From: Larix kaempferi
Taxonomy: Eukaryota > Streptophyta > Pinopsida > Pinales > Pinaceae
Length of the DNA: 64,000 nucleotides
Direction of reading: 5' to 3'
Assembly: GCA_027924585.1 (NCBI GenBank)
Contig: BSBM01001026.1
Span: forward strand, 2,984,501-3,048,500
In this document: in pieces, positions 1 through 10,940 of the stretch
How positions within the stretch are numbered: the first letter of the stretch is position 1
Layout of the letters: each line of letters begins with the position of its first letter
Program-made: the position numbers and the translations under genes
The notes under the pieces: model-generated
What the model saw: only the letters and a program-made list of their open reading frames with translations
Told to the model about the DNA's origin: nothing
The model's database searches: none

Positions 1-1239
1 CAGCCATATCCACCTTATGTGAATGATTATAATGATGATATGTGGCTTAAATCATCTCTCGCTAGAGATCTCATGTATCCTCTCAGTCGAGAAGCCTCTG
101 GTTTCAATTCTAATATGTCCTTTGATGTGATGGCAGTTAATGAGGAAGTTATATAATCTTGGAGGGTATGCCTAGTTGATGTCATGAAGAGAAGGAATAA
201 TTTAATTTTTGCATGTGGTTTTATTTGTGGCAATCATAGCGAGATCAGGTGGTTATTTAGATGAACAAGTGTGGATGGAAGAATTCATTTGTGTTTTTGG
301 TTTTCTGATTTTCAAGTTCGCATGCCCTATCTCAAACTCTGTGGCCATCCTAGGGGATCTGCGAGCTAAAGGCTAGGAACGTTTGCTTTTTCTGAAGAAC
401 ATACCCTTGCTACTTGGTCTTCTGGTGGATTGCGTTCGCTCTCCTCAATGTCTTCGTAGTGTGGGATGGACTTGGTTGGGAACATTATGGATGAAAATAG
501 ATGGGGTTGTCGAGTGGAGTGGTTTGATGATAAGTAGAATTATTTGGGGTTTCATTTTAATCCCAACTTCTCACAAGATTCTCCTCCTCGAATCCTTGGC
601 TTGGGATATATTCCGGTTCGTGTCTAGATGCAAGATATTGATGGAAGTCACACGTAGAATGAGTCTCTTCCTACGAATTATGGTGACCAAAATCTCATTA
701 AAGGCCATATGAGTCTCATCCAAGCTTGATATTCGACACTAGACGTGACCTCCATAATTGAAACCACAAAATGGAGTAGTTTGAAAATAGCATTGCATCT
801 CTAGCTTCCTTATTCGATTGTCATGATCTTCATCAACATGTCAGTGGTTCGTCGCATCAAGATTTAATTTTATTGGGTACGTCTCTTTTGGTCTCTTTTT
901 AGCTGTTGAATGCCTCTCAGATCGACCTCGCTTATGCATTCCTTTCTGGTCATGATTAAGATGGGTTCTGTTAGTTTTTGGTTGCTCTTATGGATAACAT
1001 GACCATGTATGTCAGTATTTTGGTTTAGTTGGAGGCTAGTATATTTATGTTTTGCTCTAGGCCTTTAAAGTTATACTATCTAAGTTGTTAACAATGAGTT
1101 CCATACTTTGGATATTATCACTAGGATAGGTCCCATTGTTTGATCTCTTGGTTTCCTGCAAATAGATGTAATGTTGCTTTTTTGTATGTTATAATATAAA
1201 GTGATGTGCCTTCTTACTTACAAAATAGTAAGGGAGAAA
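1..1239. other. Unrecognised degenerate sequence
   Basis: No gene can be named here. On the plus strand frame 1 is open from the window edge for about 51 codons (to the TAA near 154-156). Further open pieces follow, broken by stops, up to about 720, so this could be the decayed tail of a coding sequence entering from the left. The piece around 490-600 in frame 1 is rich in W, G, N and D residues but matches no family I know. From 720 to 1,239 I see nothing but AT-rich sequence. Confidence 0.3.
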
Positions 1240-2040
1240 AATAAGGTATACCTCTTGTGAAGTAGAAAAAACTAGAAAAGCTAAAGGAGGAAGGAGGTTG
1301 GGGCTTGAAGAATATACATATGTTTGGGCAAGATTTGATAAAAAAAAGTATGTGGAAATTGATGCAAAGTGAAGGCCTTTATGGAAAAATTATGAATGCA
1401 AAATACATAGCACTAGGGACAATAGAGGATTGGATCATAAAAGTGGTGAAGGCTTGTGGATGAGGCATACTTATCTAAATGACCCCAGTTATGGGATTTC
1501 CATTACTAGGGAAGTAGCTAGTGTAGAAGATTGTAAAGGGAACAATGTAAAGATAGGTGAGGATACATGGATGGGTTGTAAAATTTCTTTCAAACTCTCA
1601 GGTCCCTTAATAAAAGCTCTTTATATTGTGGGGTTTATTGCATTATGTTTAAGTAAAGTAAATAATAATATATGGAAACAATGATGGAAATTAGTTTCAC
1701 AGTTAGATTTGCAAGGGGAAGTAGTATATGAATGGGAGAAATACATATTCAACGTGAAACATACTACTATCAGATTAAAATATGTATATGATGAAATTAT
1801 ATGGTCTAAAAATAAAGCATCTAGTAGGTACAAACCAAAATTGGGGTATGAGGTAAGGATGAAAGATGGAGAGGAGGAATTAAAGAAATGGTAGTAGAAG
1901 GCAATTTGGAAGTTGAATTTCCCTTTATAATGAATGATATTTTTATAGCTGGTTCTACCCAATAAAATTATCATATGGTAAAGTCTTGGTAGGTTTATAT
2001 TGTGCAAATCGAATGATGACCTTTCGTGCATAGCACATTT
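1240..2040 (+). pseudogene. LINE ORF2 fragment (RT C-terminal region into zf-RVT)
   Basis: Translation in shifting plus-strand frames gives the conserved region after the RT palm of plant L1-type LINEs. At about 1,285-1,345 there is a 'GGWGLKNI' motif followed by 'KSMWKLMQSEGLYGKIM' and 'AKYI'. The motif 'IGEDTWMG' is at about 1,551-1,574. At 1,709-1,860 a segment reads like the stretch before zf-RVT ('YEWEKYIFN...IIWSKN...KLGYEV'), followed at about 1,908 by 'WKLNFP' and remnants of the zinc-ribbon cysteines near 1,995. Frameshifts and in-frame stops (for example in 'GK*LVW') make it a dead relic. Neither the catalytic RT core nor the RNase H is present, and I could not find target duplications, so the true ends are uncertain. 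Confidence 0.75.
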
Positions 2041-3029
2041 TAAAATAAGTAAGTATGATTTGAAGCATCAAAACTAACAAATGGAAAAGGGAAATGGGTT
2101 GTGGAAGATATTTTAGATTTATTTAAAGGATGGTACAAAGAACGTCGGTGAGAATATTTACGCTATAAATGAGCCGACCACTTGAGACTATCTTCGTCGT
2201 CTTGCAATAGTCGGGTTAGCAATGGGGGAACCGGTCATGTGAAATGAGTAGATAAAGAGATGACTATGGTTGACGATCAGAAATAAAAAGATGAAGCTTT
2301 CCAAGAAGACCAGTATACTTCGATGAGATAGAAATATATCCAGTTATAAGCCATCTTTAGATATTCAAAAGATCAAAAGAGAAAAAAGATTGAAGAGATG
2401 AGAGGAACTTAGAGATATTAGGAGTCCACTGAGGGAGAAAAGAATTATGAAGGACCTAAGAGAAAATAATTATGATCATTACTCAAACTTGTATTAAACA
2501 TAATAATATATTAAACTTGTGTATTAGACAATTTACAATTTTTGGAGGATTGCAAGCTTATAATCGTTTATAATTGATTGGGCAAATGGTAAGAACATGT
2601 TGGAAAATATAATACTTGTTTGACTATGGAAAAATTCTATGAGGTATGAAATAGTTTTGTTATGATTAACTTTCAACATGTGTTCAAAATGTTGAATGAA
2701 AAATAGATCATCTTTCTAGGAAAAAACTTCCCCGTCAATAAGGTTTGTTGATTGTAGTAGAGAGTTGAATGAATAAATTCTCCAAAATGAAGTTGTTCAC
2801 CTTTATTGAAGATCTATAAAGAAGGGGGAATTTTTTTTTCTATTTAGAAAAGTTGGACTATATCATATCTTAGGTGTTAGGATTTTGGCCTATAATTATT
2901 TTGTTATGGCATTCTATTGTTGTGTTTCCATTGGAAGATTGTGTAAGAAATCTAGTCCTAGAAATTTCTAGGTTTTATCTTTGTTTTGAAGAAGGAAATA
3001 GGCTTAATATTCTAAATTATTGAGAAAAC
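2041..3029. other. AT-rich intergenic sequence
   Basis: No coding potential above short chance ORFs. A purine-rich stretch at about 2,230-2,470 on the plus strand encodes lysine- and arginine-rich runs with frequent stops. I do not recognise it. Confidence 0.4.
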
Positions 3030-3665
3030 ACCTTGCTATGTATATTTTGAATTCTCCTTGAAATACACACAAATACACAAATACATATACATATACAAAG
3101 ACAAAGCCAAACAAATATTTAAAATTTGTAATTGGCTAAATGGTTCTTTTAAGAAAATATAAGGAGAGTGATCTCTCTTAACATTTGAAGTTGATATGAA
3201 ATGAACATATTGCAATGAATTTGTCCAATGAACAAGCTTATGCTTTGCACTATTGACAATTTCCAATCTTGAGTGCTCTCATGAAAGTTGAGAAAACCAT
3301 GTCCTTTTGGATATGTTGAATAATGGAGTAGTAAACAAGAGGTGTTGGATGGAGCTAGATCTTGGGTATCATAACAAATTCTTCCAAGACTAAGTATTTT
3401 GATAATGAATCTAGGATGTCTAAATGTGAGCATTTCTAAATTACATACACACTAGTCACAAGGTAGGTGATGGTAAGTGTCTATTATAGTGAGAGAAACC
3501 CCTAATATAATGCAGAATAATGATAGAAACACTTATAATTTAGAAATAAGTGCAATAAAAATGATGTTTAGTGTAAAAAAATTTCTGACAAAAATTCGTA
3601 TATATATTACATATATTTTACGAACCTATTCCCATATATATATATATATATATATACTTTGGAAT
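3030..3665 (+). repeat. Dispersed unnamed repeat W, copy 1
   Basis: This segment matches 22,030-22,800 in the same orientation, block by block. Shared landmarks include 'gccaaacaaat', 'taagaaaatataa.ggagtg', 'atattgcaatgaat', 'tgaaagttgacaagac/gagaaaac', 'tagatggagttagat' and 'aaataagtacaata'. Both copies end in a TA microsatellite (here 3,634-3,656). It has no long ORF, no recognisable terminal repeats and no known domain. It may be a non-coding part of a larger element. Confidence 0.55.
3634..3656. repeat. (TA)n microsatellite
   Basis: Alternating TA run of about 11 units at the right end of repeat W copy 1. Confidence 0.9.
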
Positions 3666-3670
3666 TAAGG

Positions 3671-3862
3671 CTAAAATACCAGCATAGATCCATCTTAAAC
3701 ATAGATCTATTAAGTACCAAGAGGGATCCAATTTCTTGAGGTATAAATTTGTTTTTATCTTAAATTTTTTACATATCTAGAAAAAAATTTACACCTCAAG
3801 AAATTTGATCTCTTGTTGCTTGATAAATCCAGGTCTAAGATGTATCTATGTTGGCTTTTTTT
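3671..3862. repeat. Foldback (hairpin) element
   Basis: Two arms of about 80 bp, 3,671-3,750 and 3,785-3,862, are imperfect reverse complements with a loop of about 34 bp. The inner stem pairs 'tttcttgaggtataaattt' with 'aaatttacacctcaagaaa'. The outer stem pairs 'agcatagatccatctta' with 'taagatgtatctatgtt'. Such a structure is typical of a foldback or MITE-like DNA element. No convincing target duplication was found. It contains no ORF. Confidence 0.65.
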
Positions 3863-4315
3863 TAAATGAGGTGACATTGTTTTTTTAATTACTTTTCATG
3901 TGGTTTAAATATTTTATTTTATGAGCCGACATAAATTTTTAATTACTTTTTATTTTTGTAATATTAAGTTATGTGACAACATCTTCCCCATACTAGATTA
4001 TAGAGCACTTCATTACTCTCGATACAATAATATTTATTAATATTTAATTCAATTAAATGCAAAAAAACTATACTTTTGAATATAATTAACGTTTGAAGAA
4101 TAACCATGATATCATTTTACTAAGTAGGGGGAGCCATGTTGATGATGCGATTCAGTGCTTCAATATAATTAACATCAAAAGACAAATGCGACCTTAGACA
4201 AATTTGGCACAAAACAATTAAAAGTTGAGTCGAAAGGCTCACAACTTACAAATTTGATGATTATGGTACATTATGAGGAAACCAGGAATAAGACCTTTGA
4301 CGATTTATAGAATTC
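3863..4315. other. Non-coding AT-rich spacer
   Basis: I see no ORF, repeat or motif worth naming. The base composition changes to more GC-rich at about 4,316, which I take as the approximate 5' edge of the LINE that follows. Confidence 0.4.
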
Positions 4316-4346
4316 AAAGTCTGCGTGCTCCTCCTGAGCCGCAGTC

Positions 4347-5525
4347 ATGGAGCCTTCCCCTGAGAAATGTAAGCATCTCCTAGACGCTGCTTTCCGCTCC
4401 CTTGTTGACTCCACCCCACCCCCTCTGCTCCCAGCGCTTCACTCGGATGCTTTCATCAAACGTCCAGCCGCCCCTCATATCCAGATCTTGTCGACAGCTT
4501 CGAAGCTGAAAGCTATTGCACTAAGTGAGCGTGGCCTGATCGGACATTTTACAGGAATATGGCCTTCCCTCGAGACAGTGGACGCCTGGTTAAACAAAAA
4601 TTGGATGCCTTTGATTTCTGGTGGATTACAACACTGCTTCTGTGGTAAGGGTTACTACATCTTTCTCTTTGAAAACAAATCTGATAAGGATCTCATTTTT
4701 CGAAGTGGACCTTACTTCATGGGTCCTTGAGGCCTCTATCTGAATCGCTGGAACCTATCCTTTGACCCGAAAAAGGATGTTCCCTCTGCTATTCCAGTTT
4801 GGGTTCGTCTCCCACACCTGCCTCTGCATTGCTGGGATGATGATACCCTGCCTGCCATCGGAAATGCTCTCGGGAAATACATTGATAAAGCAGAACCAAA
4901 GGGACCCCTGTTTGCTTGTGCCCGAATCTGTGTTGAGGTAGATCTGGAAAAAGGCCTACCTGAAGAAGTAAACCTACAAATGGAGGGTTGGGAGCATATG
5001 CAAAAAGTAGATTATGAACAGCTGCCCTTTAAATGTAGGAAATGCCACGAATATGGGCACTTTGTTAAAAAATGCCCCAAGAATGTACCAGAAGTCTCAG
5101 AACAACCTCAGGAAGAAGTATGGCAGCAGGTTAAAAAGGGGAAAAAGGCTATCTCTGCTCCCCAAGCAGACAAAAACCTCCAGGCCCCGTTAGCTAAAGG
5201 GAAAAATCAGGAAGTTAAGAAGGCCACAAATGTCAACAGCTTCCAAGAATTACAGGTGGAACAAGGAGAAATCGAAACTCCTGAGGAGAACCAAGTCGAT
5301 TTGAGTAAAGAAGAGGAAACAATACCTATCCTTGAAAAGGAGCCGAATGAAGACAAGCAGGAAGGCATGTCCACCCCAGGAGGAATGTGGGCAGATAAGC
5401 TAAAGAGCAAGTTTGTATCGTCATCCCCATCTCTCGAAACCTCAGTTGAGTCACACAAAGAAGAAGACCTGGTACAACCCCCAAACACTAGAGGAAGGAA
5501 ATCACTCAGGTTCCATAGAGAATAA
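4347..5525 (+). pseudogene. LINE family L ORF1 (gag-like, DUF4283 plus CCHC zinc knuckle)
   Basis: This encodes the RNA-binding protein expected to coat the LINE transcript. One frame runs 4,347-5,525 (about 392 codons) with a single in-frame TGA at 4,728-4,730, most simply a CGA to TGA change. The N-terminal half contains the DUF4283-type pattern: 'IGHFTGIWPSLETVDAWL', a 'FRSGPYFMG' block, then 'NRW...FDP', 'WVRLPHLPLHCW' and 'ALGKYI'. A CX2CX4HX4C knuckle, 'CRKCHEYGHFVKKC', lies at 5,034-5,075. The C-terminal 150 residues are hydrophilic and rich in K, E and Q, as usual for these proteins. The ATG sits in a GC-richer context, with only about 30 bp of putative 5' UTR. Except for one stop this ORF is complete. 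Confidence 0.85.
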
Positions 5526-5656
5526 GAAGCCGAGAGAGAGTTAGAGCTGGGAAGACAAAAAAGCTTAGAAGATATGAAGATACTACAACAATCAAAATCT
5601 CAGACTGGGGGGAAAGAAGGCAAGTCCTAAGCAGGACTTAGCTTATATAAGAAATA

Positions 5657-6597
5657 ATGTTAATAGTCTCTTGGAACTACAGAGGTCTTGGTGGGCAGAA
5701 TAAACTAGAATCCCTTAAAAATATGATAAAAAGTGAAAAACCGGACCTTGTTTTACTCCAAGAGATTAAGATGCAAAGTGCAAAATGCCTGACTCTCTCT
5801 AGCTCTTTCTGGGCAGGAAGTCAGGGCGATGCAGTGAATTCCCAGGTGCTTCGGGGGGTATAGCAACCATTGTTTCCCAGAAATTCTTCATTCTATCCTC
5901 CTTTGACAACAATTATTGGATGATTTCAGAAATAAAAGACAAGGACAGTAACAGGCCCATCTTTGTCTACAACGTGTATGAGCCCATCCACCACAGAGAT
6001 AAGATAAAATTCTGGGATGATCTAAAAAATCTCAAAGAAAGCATGCATGGAGAAAAGCTTATCATTTCCGATGACTTCAACATTACTAGATCCCACCAAG
6101 AGAAGAGGGGAGGCAGCATTGTTCGAGATCCCTTTGGAGAAAATCTTGAGGACCTTCTGGTGGACTTGGACCTTATGGATATCCCTCTCAAGAACGTAAA
6201 GTACACATGGAGCAACAAAAGGTGTGGCATTGGACACATTGCGTCCAGGCTAGATCGTTTTCTGGTAAGTTCCTCCTTCCTCCTCTCTAACCTCCTTATT
6301 AGTGCTTTCTCTATCCCTTGTGCCTCTTCGGATCACAAGCCTATTGGCCTCTCCATCACTCGCCCTGAAAATCTTGGCCCCATCCCCTTTCGCTTCAATC
6401 ACCTTTGGATCAACACCCCTGGTTTCCTGGAGGTTGTCTCACATGCTTGGAACACTCCATCCTCTGGATCCCCCAGTTTTATTTGGGAATCTAAGCTAAG
6501 ATCCGTAAAAACTAAACTTAAGAAATGGTCCAAACTCAGCTTCAAAAATCCCTCTGGTTCTAGACAAGTCCTCCAGTCTAGGATGAACATTCTTTAG
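5657..6597 (+). pseudogene. LINE family L ORF2: apurinic-type endonuclease domain
   Basis: N-terminal endonuclease/exonuclease/phosphatase domain of ORF2, which nicks the target DNA. The start is 'MLIVSWNYRGLGG', and the catalytic Glu is in 'LVLLQEIKM' (about 5,750-5,770). After a frameshift in the G tract at 5,850-5,856 the frame continues from about 5,860 with 'DDFNITR' (Asp and Asn), 'KYTWSN', 'SRLDRFLVS' and 'SSDHKPI' (Asp-His pair near 6,330). All active-site motifs are therefore visible, but split over two frames. The frame ends at TAG 6,595-6,597. The gap from ORF1 is about 130 bp. Confidence 0.85.
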
Positions 6598-8363
6598 CAA
6601 AGAATGGATAGTGAAGAAATTACGGCCCCTCTCCTATCTCAAGAAAGATCTCTTGAGCTTGAAATCTTAAAGCGGCTAAACAGGAAGAGGAAACCTGGAG
6701 AATCAAGTCCAGGTAGTTATGGCTAAAAGGAGGTGATAGTAATACTAAGTATTTCCACAATCAAACTAAAGTTCGATGCATCCAAAACGCCATTAGAGAG
6801 TTAAAGAATTAAAATGGGGTAAGGATCAGTGGTCAAGAACACCTTAAGCAACTCGCTCACAACCACTTCAAGGATTTCTTCTCGGATAATGGAGATACTG
6901 ACCTTTATGCTCAAGCTGAAATGTTAGAGAACATTCCCAACCTTGTCTCAGAAAATGCTAACAGAGATCTTACAAGACCAATTCTAGAACATGAAATTGA
7001 AAAAGCCATTTGGGCTCTCCAAATTGACAAGGCTCCAGGCCCTGATGGCTTTACAATAAACTTCTATTGCGCTACTTGGGAAATCATAAAAGATGATCTG
7101 AAGAAAATGCTAAACTGGACAAGGAAGAAAGAAAAAATTGGAGGCTCCACCAACTCTTCCTTCCTTGTCCTTATCCTTAAAGAAAAATCCCCCTGCTCCA
7201 GGAATCGTTTCAGACCAATCTCCCTTTGCAACACCTCTTATAAAATCCTCATCAAAATCATTGCCACCAGGATGAAAAAAGTAATGGGAAAGCTCAGCTC
7301 TGAAGCTCAAGGGGAGTTTATTGCGGGCCGACAAATTTTAGACAACATTGTAATTGTGCAAGAAGCTATCCACACCAGCATTGAAAAAAATCATCAAGCA
7401 ATGGCTATCAAACTTGATATGGCCAATGCCTTTGAAAGAGCTAATCACATCTTTCTCTATGCCATCATGGAAAAATTTGGATTCTCCCCCAGGTTTGTAA
7501 GGTGGGTTAAATCCTGCACCAACACTCCTTGGATCGCCCCTATGGTTAATGGTAGACCTTCCAACTTCTTCTTAGCCACTCGGGGTTTGTGTCAAGGTTG
7601 CCCCTGTATCCAAATTTGTACCTTCTAGTTGCAGAATCGCTGAGTCGAAAGCTTCACTCCTTACAGGTCTCCGGGGAACTTAAGGGCATCAGAATTGTTA
7701 GGGGTGCATCCAGTAAACCACTCTCAGTTTGCAGATGATATTATCTTACTTAGGGGAGCCTTAGTCAACATTGCTACGAAGTTCAACTTGGTCCTCACAA
7801 CCTTCCTTAAGGCCTCAGATGGCAAAGTGAATTTTGAAAAGTCCAAAATATACAGCTGGAATTGCTCCCACAGGACCCTTACAAAAATTGCTAGGATTTT
7901 TGGTTTTGAAGGATTAAGAGATTGGAACTCCTTCCTCTATCTTGGTGTGCCAATTTTCAAAGGCAAGAAAAAAGTGGCTGACTGGCAAGGAATGGTGGTC
8001 AAAATCAAGAATAAAATCAATTCTTGGGGCTCTTGCTGGATAAATCCTGCAGGTAAGATTGTGCTCATCCGCTCCATCCTCTCTACCTATCCACTTTTCT
8101 CCTGCTCTATCTCCCTTGCCCCCAAGACGGTAACTTCTGAAATTTCAAAAGCTCTTCAAAACTTCCTTTGGCAGGGTGGAAAAACCAATGGCATGAAAAA
8201 TTTTCACCTCATCAATTGGGATATAGTGTGTAGGCCTAAAGAGTATGGAGGGGCTGGGATAAAAGATCTATCCTTTATGAACCTAGCACTAGGTGTAAAA
8301 ATCCTCTAGAGGATCATCTCTGGAAAGAATGCTTGGTGGAAAGAAGCTCTTTAAAAATAATAT
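6598..8363 (+). pseudogene. LINE family L ORF2: reverse transcriptase domain
   Basis: RT core of the LINE. After a broken linker (6,598-6,920) the main frame opens at 6,921 with 'KAPGPDGFTINFY', 'NRFRPISLCN' and 'GEFIAGRQILDNI', then the first catalytic Asp in 'IKLDMANAFERANH' (normally DMSKAYDRV-like). 'GLCQGCP' follows near 7,585. A frameshift near 7,600 moves the next 100 bp out of frame. The frame resumes before 7,695 with the catalytic 'QFADDIILL' box (about 7,723-7,750), 'KVNFEKSKI' and the thumb region 'FLYLGVPIF' to 'WDIVCRPKEYGGAGI'. Stops at 8,307-8,309 and about 8,353 close it. The RT catalytic aspartates are intact, but the reading frame is not. Confidence 0.88.
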
Positions 8364-9919
8364 ATGAATGGAAGCAGAAGCAGGTGTTTGGAAAACCTCA
8401 ATCAAGAGAAGAAGGGCACTGTGATATGGAATCTTTACAAAAAATCGGCCTTTATCATTCAACATAACCTCACCTGGACCCCAGGTAACGGTAAGAAAAT
8501 TAAAATCTGGAAAGACAATCTTGGCCCCTACTCTCCTGCTTTCTCTCTCACTCTATTTCGTGATTTGAGAATCTGGATGGAGCATGCCAACATCTCTACA
8601 CTATTTGATTTATCCACATGGTCCCCCCGAGGAAATTGGACGGGATGGCAAATTCTGGATCTCCCACATCACCTACAGCCTGAGTACAATGCCCTTCTCT
8701 CCCGTCTTCATGGCGTGATTCCCGTACACCAGTCACTGTGAGATAAACACAGTTGGGGGAGCAGTGGACGATACAGTGTGAAGGAAGGATACAATTACTT
8801 GGATAAGCTAAACAACCGAGGTAACAAGGAACATAAATGGAAGAGAATCTGGGATAGAGATAGGATCCCAAAAGTGAATGTCTTCAACTGGGCTCTGGCA
8901 CATAAAAAGTTCCTCACGGCAGAAAATCGCAAGAAGCGAGGAATTGCAGGGCCGACAAGATGCACTCTTTGTAAAAATAAGGAGGAGACAGTCAGTCATC
9001 TCTTCCTGGACTGTGAATTTTCCCAAGAAGTCTGGCACAAAGCCTTCCAAGATATCCACCTGAATCTAATCCTCCCCACCAACTGGTCTGATCTCTTTGC
9101 AAATTGGCATATTTACTATCCCAACTCTTTTTCTGGAAAATTAAATTTCAAATGAGCCTGGGTCGCATTCCCAAAAATGTTGTATTGGAAAATTTGGACT
9201 GCTAGGAACCGCAAAATTTTCGATGGAAAAAAAGCTCACCCTGGGAAAATCATCTCCTCTACCAAAATCTTGTGGATCGACTCCCTATCATCCATAAATA
9301 TTAAAAACCTCAACAAGGAACCTCTGACTGTTGAAGAAAAAATCCGGGTTGCTAGTCTACTCTCTTCCCTCCCCATATCCAATCCCTCAATCCAAAGAAA
9401 CTCAAAACCTCAGAATTGGCATATTAGAAAGGATCCAGAGGATTTCCAAAACTGGATAAATACTCTGAGAAGCAACTTTCTGTTCTTCGATGGTGCCTCC
9501 AAAGGAAATCCCGGGTTGGCAGGAGCGGGAAGGGGGTTATTCTTGACCCTGATGGAAACAAGATCGAGGAGTTCACATGGGGGATAGGCAAAAGAACAAA
9601 CAATGATGATAAATGGTTAGCAATGATAAAAGGAATGGACATCGCCAGAAGCAAAAATATTAAAGATCTAGTGATTATCGGAGATTCAATGATGGTGATC
9701 AGAGAAGCCAGGGACTTAGCTACTCAACGCCGCAAGCGTATATCCAAGATGCACCAACACCTTTATTTTTTGTCCAAAGATTTCCACTCCTTATTCGTCT
9801 ATCATATTCTTAGAAAAAACAACATGGTTTCCGACTCCATGGCAAACCTTGGTGCAAGTTTAAATTGTGGACATGCTTGGCTTAATGGCATACTCACGGT
9901 GGGTGTTTGGGTTCCCTAA
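8364..9919 (+). pseudogene. LINE family L ORF2: zf-RVT and RNase H domains
   Basis: C-terminal part of ORF2. 'CTLCKNKEETVSHLFLDC' (about 8,960-9,015) is the zf-RVT zinc ribbon. RNase H starts at about 9,470 with 'FFDGASKGNPG' (first Asp), shifts frame near 9,525, and continues from before 9,623 with 'IIGDSMMVI' (Asp) and a terminal 'VSDSMANLG' (Asp). The Glu position lies around 9,615 ('DDKWLAMIKG' in place of AEL), so the usual Glu is not obvious. Stops at 8,739-8,741 and 9,153-9,155 interrupt the frame. The domain ends with 'VWVP' and TAA at 9,917-9,919. The copy C RNase H ends with the same pattern ('SWIP', stop), so this is the natural end of ORF2. Confidence 0.85.
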
Positions 9920-9959
9920 ACCTATGCCCCGGCCACACCTCTCCTTCTCCACCCACCCG

Positions 9960-10940
9960 ATGGCCTCATTAACTCCAAAAATCTTCACAAGATCTCCCTG
10001 CTCACATCAAAGGTCCGCTCGTAGATTTTGGCGGTCGCTCCTGCCAGACTCCATCTGTCCCGCATGCAGGGTGTTATTACAGACGTTCCCCAAGGTGGTG
10101 CGGGGATTTATCATGCAAGGTGGCGAAGGGTTTCACACCCTGTTCTCGTTCATTTGTCTTCAGTTTCCTGCTCGGCTCTTACCCCTGGCTTCTGCCGGTT
10201 TAGTGTTTCTTTGCAGAGTGAAGGTGGATAGTCCCTTGTCTCAAGGGGATATGGATAACTGTAGTCATTGCCCTATTGCCCTGCACTACAGGAAATGTAG
10301 GAGGAACGAACAGAATACCCCTACGGAGGCTGTTAGTGGAGGCAAGAAGCATTATCTCTCTGAAATTTGTCAGGGGCCTGGTGGGGGTGGTGTCAAGGTG
10401 AATCCTGGAAACGGTGGCCCATGGACTCCCCTTGGCACTGGGCTATTTCCAAGCGGTGGTTTTGCTTCTAACTTGGTCCCGGCTTCTGGATATCATATGA
10501 ATTCGTGTGAGAGTGGCAAAGTTAGCCTTCATCAGTGGTACCAAGGCAGTCCTGGTGAATTGGGGAATAGGGCTTCTCCTCAAGGGAAAGGAAGCCCTTC
10601 CCCTGAGCTCAATCTACATGTTCAAGATCTAGAAACGCAAGTGCACTGGCTAAGAGGGGACCTAGCGGACTTGAAAAAAGCTATCTCCAATCTTGCGGCC
10701 CTGGTTCAAATCTCCAATTCCGAAGTTCGAGCAAGCACAGGAAAGATAAACGATTTCACTGAAAAAAGTATGGGAAAACATGACACCCTGTACAGCTACT
10801 TGAGAATCGTCGAGGCCAAAGTAGATTGTGTGAGGACCAACAGTGGGAACAACCCTTCAGTTATCATGAACATTGACGACGACAATGCTGGAAATACAGC
10901 TGGAAGCAAGGAAAAAATGTCCCGCAACTGTCATGACTAA
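9960..10940 (+). CDS. LINE family L third ORF with C-terminal coiled coil (ORF3)
   Basis: An uninterrupted frame follows the RNase H stop. The frame is open from the ATG at 9,867 (357 codons, overlapping the ORF2 end by 53 nt in another frame). I prefer the ATG at 9,960 (327 codons) because it lies after the ORF2 stop. The N-terminal two thirds are rich in R, P, S, C and G with one hydrophobic stretch (about 10,140-10,215). From about 10,605 to 10,840 there is a predicted coiled coil with regular L and I spacing ('LETQVHWLRGDLADLKKAIS'). The end is acidic. Copies B and C have open frames in the same place whose coil segments align ('LR....LK..I..L..L.Q..N..VR' between A and C). Function is unknown. 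By analogy, a coiled coil could oligomerise an RNA-binding or partner protein as in animal L1 ORF1p, but that is inference. Confidence 0.55.
   Translation: MASLTPKIFTRSPCSHQRSARRFWRSLLPDSICPACRVLLQTFPKVVRGFIMQGGEGFHTLFSFICLQFPARLLPLASAGLVFLCRVKVDSPLSQGDMDNCSHCPIALHYRKCRRNEQNTPTEAVSGGKKHYLSEICQGPGGGGVKVNPGNGGPWTPLGTGLFPSGGFASNLVPASGYHMNSCESGKVSLHQWYQGSPGELGNRASPQGKGSPSPELNLHVQDLETQVHWLRGDLADLKKAISNLAALVQISNSEVRASTGKINDFTEKSMGKHDTLYSYLRIVEAKVDCVRTNSGNNPSVIMNIDDDNAGNTAGSKEKMSRNCHD

Noticed and set aside
383-712. 109-codon plus ORF near the left edge
   Set aside because: Hydrophobic and without a domain. A different frame of the same stretch looks more protein-like but is broken by stops. No function can be supported.
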